Positions 45,357-56,501 of a DNA stretch of 64,000 nt are shown here, one piece after another. The notes below the pieces were generated by a model. It ran no database searches. It saw only the letters and a list, made by a program, of their open reading frames with translations, and had not been told where the DNA came from. The DNA lies in NCBI GenBank assembly GCA_028583605.1, contig CM053330.1, forward strand, positions 28,904,598 to 28,968,597, given 5' to 3'. The DNA comes from Dastarcus helophoroides. Lineage: Eukaryota; Arthropoda; Insecta; Coleoptera; Bothrideridae. Numbering within the stretch: position 1 is the first letter of the stretch; every line of letters begins with the position of its first letter. The translations under genes and the position numbers were made by a program.

Positions 45357-45499
45357 ATGTGATTTCGACTATATCGCGAGTTAGTTCGGAACAAGGACGT
45401 TATTTTACCAATTCTACAATATTGTAAGTAGGTAAATACTACTGCACATATTTGGCTCATATAATATTGCCGCGCTTTCGTCTGTGTGAAAGGAAGAGA

Positions 45500-47299
45500 T
45501 AGGATTCATGGGTAAATTTTTTAAAAATTCCAACTTTTTTTGATTTTTCTTGATAATTTTGAATTATTTTAATCGACTTCTTTTAAAATCTCGACATTTT
45601 CTTGTTCGATTTACAAAATTTCAATTTTTGTTTGAAATTTTGATCTAATTTTGAAAATTTCGACTTTTTGGAAGGTTTGACTTTCTTTTAAAATTCCAAC
45701 TTCTTTAAAATTCCAATACTTTATATGCCTATATTTTGATTTTCCTTGAAATTGTTTCTTTATCATTTCTGTCATTATTAAAAATTTTCTGTTTTGGAAA
45801 TTTCAAATTTTTGGAAGGTTTCTTTTTGAATATTTAATTTCTTTTAAATATTTTGATTGTTTTGATTTATTTTGAAAATTTCGACTTTGTTACATTTTCG
45901 ACCCTATTTTTGAAAATTTTAACCATTTTTCAAAATCTGCAACTTGTATAGAAAATACATACTTTCTTTTAAACTTTGACTCGAAATTTCAACTTTTTTA
46001 CAAATCTGACCTAAGACACCTCAATTCTTTTTAAAAATTTGAAATATTTGAAAGTTTCGATTTTGAAAACATTGACTCGCTTTAAATTTTTGTTTTTTAA
46101 TTTGATTTTGGAAATTCAAAATTTTTAAAATGTAAAGTCGAAATATTCCAGAAAGTTAAGATTTTTAATAAAAATCGAGGAGCCAGTCAAAATTTTGAGG
46201 AAAAGCCAAATATTTGACTTTAAAAATGACAATTTTTTTTGAAAACACAATTTGATTTCTCGATTTTTATTGAAAAAATTTACTTTCTTGAACATTTCCA
46301 CTTCGTATTTTAAAAATTTCAAATTTTCCATTTTTTATAGGTTCCATTTTTCAAAATTTTATTTATTTTGTAAATTTCAACCCTTTCACAATTTCGGTTC
46401 GTCTTAAAATTTTGATTTATTTTCGATTTTTTGGAAAATGTTGTCACAACTTTTTCAGGTGTTAATTTTTTTTAAATAAGTAGGATTATGGTAAAATATT
46501 TTGTTTTAAAAACCTCTACCTTTTTTAGGATCTACACTTTTTTTGAAAATTTCCATCTTTGTCCAAGTTTTAACTATTTATCGAAGTTTTGATTTTTTGT
46601 TAAAATTATGAGTTTTTCTAGAAGTTTCGACCTTTATCTAGTAAACGGACTTTTATTTGAAATCTTCTTTTGAAAATACTCCCTTTTTTGAAAAATTCAA
46701 TTTTTAGCAAAATATCGACTTTTGAAATTTTCAGAACTTTCACTGTTTTTTTAAAAACCTCTACCTTTTTCAAGGTATCTACTCTTTTAAAAATTTGCAT
46801 CTTTCTTCAAATTTTTTATTATTTCTCGAAGTTTAGACTTTTATTTGAAAAACTGAAAAATTCAACTTTTTTATTTTAATTTTCACGTTTTTAAAAATTT
46901 GATTTTTTGCAAAATTTTGACTTTTGAAATTATCTAACTTTTTTCAGAATTTTCACCTTTTTTTTAAACCTCTACCTTTTCCAACACACCCACTTTTTTT
47001 CGAAAATTTGCATTTTTGTTCAAACTTTTCACTACTTTTCGAAGTTTTGACTTTTTTTAATGTTGATTTTTTAAAAAATTTTGACCTTTCCTCCATCTTT
47101 TGAGTTTTTTTCTTTGACCTTTAAAAATTTGATTTTTAGCAAAATTTTGCCTTTTAAAATTTTTTATCTTCAGAATTTTCACTTTTTTTGGAAATTTTTT
47201 AATACTTTTATTATCAATTTTAAATTTTTACCTTAAAACTAGAACTTTCTTTAGAATTAAAATATTTTTTCAAAATTTCAACTTTTTTTTTAAATTTAG
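45500..47299. repeat. Degenerate AT-rich array with a tandem sub-repeat
   Basis: TTTCGACTTT-type array, T-rich on the plus strand. From 46500 to 47065 a longer unit beginning AACCTCTACCTTTT (46510, 46757 and 46968), followed each time by an A/TCTACTC-like word, TTTGCATCTTTNTTCAAA and TATTTCTCGAAGTTT, repeats three times with a period of about 210-245 bp. No gene seen. Confidence 0.65.
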
Positions 47300-47307
47300 A
47301 CTTTTTG

Positions 47308-47735
47308 CATGGATGAATTAGGTCATTCGATATGCGGGGGGCTAAAAAATCCCCCGGTAATACCTTTGAGGGTCATTTATAGTTTCCTATTTAGAGCAAA
47401 CAATTTTTGTAGACTAAAAAGAAAAAAAAAGGTTCTGAAGTTATATATTCCTATTTCGGTGAAGCAATTTTTATACACTAAAAAAGTCCTCAATTTATAT
47501 TTTCATGCTTCAACTAATCAATTTTTTTCAGGACCAAAAAAGAATCTTCCATTTCTATTTTCCTATTTCGGTCAATCAATCTGTGTTCACCAAAAATTAA
47601 AAAAAAATCCTTGCCTATTTTGCCAGAACATTTTGCATCCACCAAGAAATATATGACTTCATATATTTTTTGGGGAGATTAATTCAAACTCTTGGGGAGC
47701 TAAGACCCTCTAACCCCCACCTAACTTCGCCCATG
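47308..47735. mobile_element. Small DNA element with 8-bp duplication, 428 bp
   Basis: Left end CATGGATGAATTAGGT, right end inverted CATGGGCGAAGTTAGGT, exact 8-bp duplication ACTTTTTG (47300-47307 and 47736-47743). GGGGG tracts follow both ends. An 8-bp duplication suggests hAT. The 115-codon plus-strand frame inside has no protein-like features and I do not call it. Confidence 0.75.
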
Positions 47736-47743
47736 ACTTTTTG

Positions 47744-50700
47744 TATTCGACTTTTTGTAACAGCCTTTTAAAAAATTGGCCTATTCCTAAAAATTTTAAT
47801 CATTTTTTTTAAGAATCTGATATTTTAAATTGAGAATGATAAAAGTGTTAAGCGGATCGCATAAAACAAATTCGAAACTTAACTAAATTTTGACTTTAAA
47901 GCTGGCATTTTAAAAAGGAGTATATTTCAAGTCTAAGCTGAAAAGTTTTTAAAACAATCGAAATTTAGAAGAAATTTTGAGTTTAAAATTTAAATAGAAA
48001 TTTTGAAAAAAGATCACAAAGCGAAATTTTGGCTCTAAAATTTGAATTTCTACAAAAATGTTTTTCGAAATTTTGAGTTCAAAGGCAAAATTTGCAAATG
48101 ATGTCCTTTCGAGAAGAAACTTCAAAATATCTAAACAAAATGTTCCTCAAGGTTTCGATTTAAGCATTTCAAATTGAAGTTTAGAAGTTTATATTAAAAA
48201 AAAAACAATCCTGATCACCTGAAAAAATGTAGATAAATTTGAAAACCTTTGAAGACATCAGATCTTTACGTGTACAGGCGACTTTAAATACAATCGTGTG
48301 TATTACTCATTGCATACATTTTAGTGGTTTTTAATATCCAGTTATACATCTTAGAAGCTTAATTTGTATAATTCTTTGTTAAGACTCTCCTACGTATTAC
48401 GGAAACACCTGTGCGAAATTTTATGCTCTTAGATACACCGGATTAAGCTGAGTATTGTCAGTGAGTCAGAGCTTAGAGATTTATTACGTACATACCGTGG
48501 CGGACCCAAATACATTGCCCTCTTTATTTATAAATATAAGTTTCAGTTTTTGGTTTAGCTTGATCAATATTTTTTGACTAAAATTACCCTAATACATCCC
48601 TAGTTCTTAGACGCCTCTAATATTTTTAGGAGAGAGATTTTTACGAGTTGAAAATAACTCGGGCAACTCCTCTGATGGAAACTTTTTTCCTGATGATTTT
48701 AATGAAATGTTTCTATCCTGATTTAAAAGAACATGAACGGTTGTGTAAATGTTCAACATTTCACCAAAAACTAATGTTCAACTCAGAAGTAAGGCGGCTC
48801 TAAAATTTTCATCACAAAAAGGGATTCCTACTTATTTAAAAATAGCGTAACAGTTTAGCTAGTGATTGATTTTTGATACATAATTTTGGTATGTAAAAAA
48901 ATCAATTAAATGAATAATCAAACCATACTTAACACCATAAAAATTCGAAACAGGAGTTGTTCTATTTATATTTTTGAAATAGTATGCACCAAGAAATTTT
49001 AATGCAGACAAATTGTTGCCAAAATAATTATTACATGAAAACAAAATTTCAATACTTCTGATTTATAACAATAAATTAATATTGGATGGAAATGTAGGTT
49101 TTTTTTAAAGGATCATTAAATATTTGTTTTATATCTAACTGAAATTTTTTGGATTTATGGTGCATGTAATGTATATTAATATGCATATGATTGCAAATAC
49201 GATGCACGTCTTATTAAAAAACTGCATATAATATGCGCATATTTCGTTAATTAAGATGTGCATATAATCAGCTCCATTTATTAATAACTAAATAACACCT
49301 TTAACGACCGGATTAAAATTTGAAACATATTTAGACCAACCTATTATTTAATTATATTTACTTTTATTATTTAAATAAATAGCGTTGGGAAACAATTTTA
49401 AAATCAGGGGAAAGATCAGACAATAATAAAACGTCTCGTTAACCATTACATTTTAAATGTTAAACACGAAGTTTTAAGAAAATAAGAAAAAAACGTTATA
49501 TAAAAAAGCTGAATTTGAACATAAAATTTTGAGAAAAAAGGTTTATTCTTCATAGTAGAAGTCATGAGGTGACGTTTTAAATAGATTTAGATATCACGTA
49601 GTCATATTTCAAAAATTGTTTTAGAAAACTGTCAGCAAACAATAAAAATTTAAATATTTTGAAAATGGGTCGTAGAAATATTAAATAAAATTAATAAACA
49701 TAAAAAGGTTGTTATGATTTGATTTTAATTTGGAAATTTCCAGAAAAAATTCCATATTTTTAATTAAGAAAAATTAAAATATTAAATCTGTACTCGAAGA
49801 TTTGAAAAAATCCAATATTTCATGATTAAATTTCAAATTTCGTAAAATAGCTAAAAAATCGAAAATTTTACCCAATAAATTAAACGTTTTATCAAATTTC
49901 GATTTTTTATTCTCGAATTTCGGATTTTAATAAAAAAGCTTCCGAGTTTAAAACGTCAGACGTTAAATTCGTATTTGGAGAACAAAGTTAAACATTTGGG
50001 AAGAAACAAAAAATGTATAAAAGTAAAATTTAATTATTTATGGTGGAGTCTTATTGGTCTGAAACATTATGTTTGTTAACAAATAACATAAAAGTAAAAC
50101 TAAAGTTTTAATTCCAAATTTAATTTAAAGTTTTGAGATTTTTTTTCCTATAGATTGGAATTTGCTTTCAAAGAATTCTCGAAATTTCAGATTAAAACAA
50201 ATTAAAAAAAAACAACAAAGTTTTAAATTAAATTCGAAATTTTTAGAGATCACCATTTCGAATAAAATCTTAAAATTTATATATAAAAAAAAATCATAAA
50301 ATAACTAGCTTAATTGCAAAATATTGATTTTTTTAAACTACACGTTCCCTTTTCTTGAAATTTTCAGTAAAAACAGCAAGTGAAAATTTTAAAACATTTT
50401 TATTATTTAAATTATTTTATCTAAACTTGGCTTCATGTTGAAAATTCGAAATTGACTTTAACGAAAGGTTGACTCCTAGTTTTCTTTTTTTTTGGAATTT
50501 TTATCTTAATTTCTAAAATTAGACTTTTCATCTGAAAATTTATAATTTAAACTCAATAACTTGTAAAGTTTAATAATAAGTTTAAAAAATATAAATTAAT
50601 TTCACGCGAATGTTGGAAATCTCATCAAATCCTAAGAATTTTTTAGTTATCGAAGCTAGAAAAACAATAAAATGTTTTCTCAAAACGATAAATAGGTCGA

Positions 50701-51590
50701 AAATTTGTGGTTTTTTGTGGTTTAATTTGGACTGCCATTTCAAATGTTATTGGGAAGTTCTGATATTCAAACTTTTTTGTAAGAGTTTTACAAATTTATC
50801 TTTACATGTATATAAAAATGGAAACTGACCGATAAATGTATATATCAAAGTGCAGGGGGCCTAAAGGGACACTAAAAGTACGCTCTGACGTCTGTCAATG
50901 TAATAGGTAGCGGTATCCAAATTCGAGTAGGCAAACAGCAAATTAATAGTTCTGACAGTTTTATTTTGAAATTTCATGCTATTTTTTTTTCTCGAAATTT
51001 TGAGTTTAATTTTTTTTTTATTTGTAAGGTGAAACGTTGACAAAAATCTATTTTTGAATAAATGAATTTTTACAATTTTTTTTTATAATTTTGAAAACTG
51101 CAATTTTCAAAATTTTTGAAAAGTTGGAGATGCTAGTTATCAAAAGAAATAAAGGTTAAGATATTTTTAAAAATTTCGAAATTTAAAAAAATGGCGAAAT
51201 TTTCAGAAAGTTAAAACAATTCTTAAATTTAAACACGTCGGAATTAAAAAAATTGAAATTTATGAAAAATTAAAATTTTCAAATAGTTTACATTTTAAGA
51301 CAAAGGGAAAGTTTTGGAAAAAAGTTAAACTTTTATAAATATCAATACCTACCTTCAAATAAATAAACAAAAACGAATCTTCAAAAGCATGTCAAAATTG
51401 TCATAAAAGTCAAGATTAAAAAAACCAAAAGGAAAAAATTTAATTTTTAAAAAGTAGGAATTTTAAAAAATCGAAACTTACCCAAGATACGAAATAGGCC
51501 TCATTGTATCCTACAAGATTACTTCAGATACTTTCGAACAAATATTTATCCAGAAACATAGATAAATTTTGATATAGATTTGATACTGTA
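47744..51590. repeat. AT-rich array with single-copy stretches
   Basis: Array-like at 47750-48230 and 49440-51480. 48240-49400 is more complex, with ATGCATAT-rich patches near 49190-49260. No gene seen on either strand. Confidence 0.5.
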
Positions 51591-51597
51591 TTAAAGG

Positions 51598-51626
51598 CGA
51601 GGACGAAGTTGCGGGTAACAGCTAGT
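51598..51626 (+). repeat. Possible transposon 3' end ending CTAGT
   Basis: GGACGAAGTTGCGGGTAACA then GCTAGT resembles a widespread insect repeat end that terminates in CTAG before a T, as Helitrons do. No 5' end found; other classes share such tails. Confidence 0.25.
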
Positions 51627-51859
51627 AATAAATACATTTCTAAAAAGTGAACACAGCGAACGCGATTTTTTTAAAAATGTACGAAACTTTGACTTTAATC
51701 TATAAAACCCTAATATTAAACTTTTGCTTGAAAGTTCAATTAAATTATTGGAAAATTTTAGAGAAAGAATGAAAAATAAAAGAAAACCTAAATTCCATGA
51801 TCTAACCTCAAAATTGCTGAAAAAATTGAAATTTCCAGATTATGGTGGGTTTTCCGGAT
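51627..51859. other. AT-rich intronic sequence
   Basis: No gene seen. Confidence 0.3.
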
Positions 51860-52330
51860 TCTAGACTTAAAGTGGGTCGCATAAAAGTCTAGGCCAGCAT
51901 TTAAACTACATTTTTTGGACCCATTGTTCCATTCCCGTGATTTAGGTGTCCTTGGTCATTGGTCATTCATTCAGCCATCCAATTTTATGGAAAAACTGAA
52001 GAAGTTCTCTTGGATGTGGAAGCTTGGCTATCGAAACGCGTTAGAGCAATATTTCTTGGTTTCAGCCCCTTCCTCCAAAATTTGGATGTGCTTCTCTCAA
52101 ACTGGACACATTAGGCCAGGAGACCTTCAGAATGATCCACTGATGCCCATGATGTGAAGACGTTCATTTAATTGACAGTGATTTGCCCAAATCCCTACCA
52201 GTTTTCTGTGGCTGACTGTTGAAAGTTGTAGGCATACTCGTGGCCTTTCCCTGCACGACATTTCAATGAATGCCTGGGTCTGTCGGCATGCATGACGGTC
52301 ATTGGCCTTGGCGTTTACGATAGTTATGAT
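51860..52330 (-). mobile_element. LINE 3' fragment (same family as 56591-58207), interrupted
   Basis: Read on the minus strand it matches the 3' portion of the plus-strand LINE at 57780-58200: the region of TTTACGATA, GACAGTG, CCAAATCCCTAC and GTAGGCATA blocks, and at its end GGTGTCCTTGG, GGGCCCATTG-like and GGCCAGCA words. It is frameshifted and has no open frame of its own; the 80-codon plus-strand frame at 51915-52157 is antisense to it. It carries a 63-bp insertion at 52019-52081 bordered by TTGGATGTG. Confidence 0.7.
52019..52081 (+). repeat. 5'-truncated family 2 arm inserted in the LINE fragment (copy E)
   Basis: The insert begins in hammerhead helix II (GAAGCTTGGCTATCGAAACG), continues CGTTAGAGCAA and TTGGTTTCAG as in the family 2 right arm, and is flanked by an exact 9-bp direct repeat TTGGATGTG (52010-52018 and 52082-52090). 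The uninterrupted LINE has one copy of this site (TTGGATGCG). Truncation inside the ribozyme plus a target duplication suggests an RNA intermediate. Confidence 0.65.
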
Positions 52331-53449
52331 GGAATTTTAAGAGCAAATTAAAAGTTTTAGGAAATAAGCAAAAAATTTGCAGTTTAAATTTAGGAGAAAA
52401 GGTCGATATTTTCAGAAAAATGCCAACCTATAAAAGAATGTTTCATTTTGCAAAAGATTTTCATGGAGAAGACTCCCCTGCTATAAATTCAGTTTTAGCT
52501 GCCAGTACATTCATTGGAGTGCATAATATGCTCCCTATCACGTAAAAACAACTAAAGAGCAGAATGCTCATTAAAATAGCTTTACATGTAGTTATTTTAC
52601 GAGTATGCTGTCATCAACGAAGGATCAAGGAGCTACATCTTAGTATTAAGTTGAGCTTTAGTCGTCAAGGTTCTACACCAAGCTTCCATTTTTCGATACT
52701 TCCATAAATGGGAAAGTGTATCAAAGGGTAATTATTTCAGAGTCAGATGAAACTATCAACAGTGCGAAACCTATCGGAATAAACAAATTTTCTCTTAAAT
52801 TTTCTTTGAAGGTAAAAGAGCATTTATGTTCTTCCTATTTTTATACGTATCAGCGTCAAAATGTTTACCTCTCCTGCGTCATTCCCCAACACTTCAAAAC
52901 ACGATATTTGTTTGTAGAAATAACCTTTATTTGGGTCGCACTGCAATATTAGACGATTTTCTTCTTAGCTCTCTATTTATTTACAAGAGACTATTTTTGA
53001 TGCCCATCGGCTCCTTTGGTTGTGTTTAGTTTTCAGCTCGCTTTGGTCTGAAAGCGGCAAGTTACCCATCTTAAACGATTTCATTGCTTTTGATAAAAAT
53101 GTTACGGGCGTTATGTTGGGTATAACATATTTGTGTCACGTTCGTCGGTGTGTTTTCCCAACCTTCGTGTATCCAAGCGATATAAATGTGCACATAGTTT
53201 TCAGTTCAACTAATGTTTGCTTTCATTTGTGTTCATGAAGGCGATTGCTTGTTGGTTTTTTAATTTTATTTTTGAGTTTTATGTTGATCTTTGCAATGAA
53301 AAAATTGTTTTCTTTTAAAATTTTTTGAATATCTGTCACCTGAATTAATTGAATAAATTATAGGAGTACCATTTTTCATTTTGAAAACTTTGTTTATTCT
53401 TTTTTACATAAGATACTGATTGTGATAAAATGTAAATAATTCTTGTTCT
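52331..53449. other. Single-copy intronic sequence
   Basis: Moderate complexity. The overlapping short frames at 52716-53238 are not supported by splice context or similarity. No gene called. Confidence 0.4.
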
Positions 53450-53925
53450 GGTAGTTTAAATGATTTAAATTTTTCCTAAATTTTGATTTTGAAAAATGGC
53501 CTTTGAAAAATATTTGAAATGATGAATAAATAATAATGATTATTTAAAGAAAATAAATACATTTTAAAGATTTCTTTTCCAGAAAATAATGCATCCAATA
53601 AAAAAAGAATTTCCACGTTAAATTTGAAATTTCGACATTAAAAGTCAAAATTTCAAGTACCTAATTAAACATTTTAATTTCAAAAGTGAAGTACTATGAA
53701 AAAGTGGCAATTTCAAGTAAAAACTCTGGGTGTCTAAGAAGATTGTTGTTTGCAAAGTTCAAGTTTTTTCTCACAATATCTTTTTCGACGTTTGACCTTG
53801 AAATCGAAATTTTAAGCGAAAATTGAAAATTTCGAGAGAGCACTAAAAAATTACATATTTTTCTTTAAATATCTCCTTTTTTTAATATTCCACTGTTTGC
53901 AGAAATTTTAAGTGTAAAATTAGTG
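53450..53925. repeat. AT-rich array
   Basis: Array-like words; no gene seen. Confidence 0.45.
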
Positions 53926-54310
53926 CTGCATCCGCGTTTTCGGAAGACGATTTGCGGGGTCTGATCAAAATCCAAACGAAATTTATCGCGAATTATGTTA
54001 AAAGCCCTAATACCTTTGTAGGCACGAAATCAATCGTAATAAAACCCTTTCCTTCCCCTGTCGAAAGGATAAAATAACACCGGCTTTTGAAGCCTTCCCT
54101 TCCGCAAGATTTAGCGGCAATCGATTGCCGTAAAAGAAAAGAGCATCAGAACGCCTCCCGTTCGATGACGTCAACGGGGCACCACTACGTCACGAACGGG
54201 GAGTCGTTGCGCCTCTCCTAGGGGCTAAATATAATCTAGGTCGGCCGATGACGTCAATATCCGGCCAATTCAAATGTTAAAGTGGAGATCCGCAATTGCG
54301 GAAAGACGAG
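53926..54310. promoter_or_regulatory. GC-richer island with two perfect CRE sites
   Basis: About 380 bp of markedly higher GC than its surroundings. It contains palindromic TGACGTCA at 54166-54173 and 54249-54256 (83 bp apart, each preceded by CGA), a half site TACGTCA at 54187-54193, and GGCCAATT at 54262. CRE sites bind CREB/ATF bZIP factors. An intronic enhancer or alternative promoter is inferred; no transcript evidence. Confidence 0.4.
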
Positions 54311-54782
54311 GACGGACGCTGCGGATCAACTACATCATTTCCACCAAACTGTAAAAAATATATGGAGCGAAATAAAAAGCTACGGTGTACATAAAACTCA
54401 GTTATTCGACCGGTTTTATGGGGGCAAAATATCGTCCGGATGGGCCGCCAACCACGTTAATATGCACCCTACAGGATAACTTGGGATGTGGTCACTTAAT
54501 CTTTTTTTTATTATTTAATTTTCTTTTTTTAGAGATGTCGAAATTAGATAGCAGATTTATCGAAATTTTGAAATTGAATTAAATTTTTAATTATTACGTC
54601 GAAATTTAACGATTACATAGAAATTTTAGGTAAAAAGGCAAAGTAGAAAAATGCGCACAAAAAAAATAGATTTTGTAAAGAAAAAAATACGTGTTGATAT
54701 TTCGAGGTTAATTTGAGTAGCGGGTTTTATTTGATTCGACACAGTAATTTTTCTTGCTTTCATTCTACATGCAGAAGTAATT

Positions 54783-54862
54783 TTGGTGGAACGGACTGGT
54801 CCTTGGTGATTTTTAAAAATTGAAATACAAATCTTGTTCTCTGAAACCAAGAAAGATTTAAA
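54783..54862 (+). repeat. Truncated family 2 foldback arm (copy D)
   Basis: Outer arm only: GGTGGAACGGACTGGTCC, CTTGGTGATTTTTAAA and CTGAAACCAAGAAAGATT, ending before the ribozyme part. No inverted partner nearby. Confidence 0.55.
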
Positions 54863-56490
54863 ATCACAACCCCTTACCATAAAAAACATAAAGTAAAAAA
54901 CAAAACAATAACAGACTAGTTTTTTTTAATAATGAGTTATGGATATAAGTATAAATTTTCAGAGTCCATATGAGTAAAAGAAAAGAAGCTGACAAAATAA
55001 AACTAAGAAATCGTAAAGTAAAAAAAAAACCAAGAGCAGTAAAATACAACATAATTTAAAAAAGAAACGGCAAACCAGACAAAAAACTATCAAAACCAAA
55101 AATCAGTAAAATAAATAAAACAAAAACACGTTTGTGAATTCTTTCTCCTACTACATCTTCATAATTTGTGTAAAATTCCAAATATCCAGGCCACATTAAT
55201 ATGTGCCCCTTTTGGGGATAAATTTTTAAAATCGACAACATCCGTTTTCAAGTAGTTTATCAAACATACATAAACTTTTGGATTATTGGAAGGAAGTTGC
55301 CACAAGCAACGGCTGTGAATCGGGATCCCCAATTAAATAAATATCGAGGTTGGTAAAAAAATAATTTGTTATGACTAAGCTATCAAATTGTTTTATATTT
55401 AGAAACATATTTTTAGAAGTAAATTGAACACGATGTGCATATGAAGAATCGTTCATAAATATAGAACAATTTGATGGAGTGGAAACGAACTCTCTATCAA
55501 ACTGAAATAAGACAAGTTAATAACATTGGCCCAAATATTCTTTCAAAGGTATTTACGTCTCTTACATAATACATTGGGCGATTTTCTCTTTGAGCTCCTT
55601 CAGACCGGAACATGTTCCTTTGTTTTATTCATAACATTAATTCTTCAGCGCTGAAAAATCCACTGGGGCTTATTTCACAAAGCTTCAAAAGCATTTTCTG
55701 AATCTATTTGATTTGATCTATACGGCAAAGCGAAATATACGCCCACATCGCTCGTAAACGATAGTTGCTGGGCAAAGTGACAAAATCAAGGAAATAATTA
55801 TGTTTTCAGTTTAAAAGTAATAGAAGACAAACGTAATTTTTCTCATTTTTCTGTTTAGATTAAAACATTAGAAATAATACTCGCTCTATAGGGCCAAGAA
55901 AATGAGTATCATTTATTATCTATGTTGTAGGCGTTCTTTTTTATCTTATTTCAGCTTAAGGATAAAGCGTATCCATTAAGACATCATTTAAGCCAGATAG
56001 GATGTTTGATCGATCAATAGATTGGAACTAATTTGGCGGATCGTGCTGACAGTAAAATATAAGTTCTCGAGGGAGATGCCAAATAAAAACGCTCGCATGG
56101 GGGATTTTGATTTAAAAATGATGAGACTTAATTACAAAATTGACCTTCTTTCCTCACCACAACTACAAAGTTTTTAGACAGAAATTTTTTTTTCGCAAAG
56201 TTCGTGGAATTACGTAAAATTACGTAACTTCTTCCATTTTCTGGTAGTAGTGGTTGTATCTCTAGTAATTTTTATTGACACAATTTTATCCTTAAAACTG
56301 TAAATTTTTGAGTTAGGTCGAAATTTTCTGGGTAAAGATGATAAAGTTTGTAAAATGATGTAAAAGGCCCATCACATGCATCATAAACTGATTTTCCGAT
56401 TTTTTTTCCAACAGCAGTCACATCTTTTGCATTAAAAAGTGATTTCTCTATCCCTTATTGATCGTCTTGCATTTCTCTAGAAATTTTAAT
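54863..56490. other. Intronic sequence without recognised features
   Basis: AT-rich at 54870-55120, then more complex. Short frames on both strands are unconvincing. Confidence 0.4.
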
Positions 56491-56501
56491 GTTATACTTG
56501 A

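Noticed and set aside
47309..47656. 115-codon plus-strand frame
   Set aside because: Lies wholly inside the small element with ACTTTTTG duplications; Lys/Phe-rich low-complexity translation, no domain.
48692..48715. CTGATGA followed by GAAA
   Set aside because: The spacer TTTTAAT cannot form helix II, and there is no cleavage triplet or helix I.
51915..52157. 80-codon plus-strand frame
   Set aside because: Antisense to the LINE 3' fragment and crosses its 63-bp insertion.
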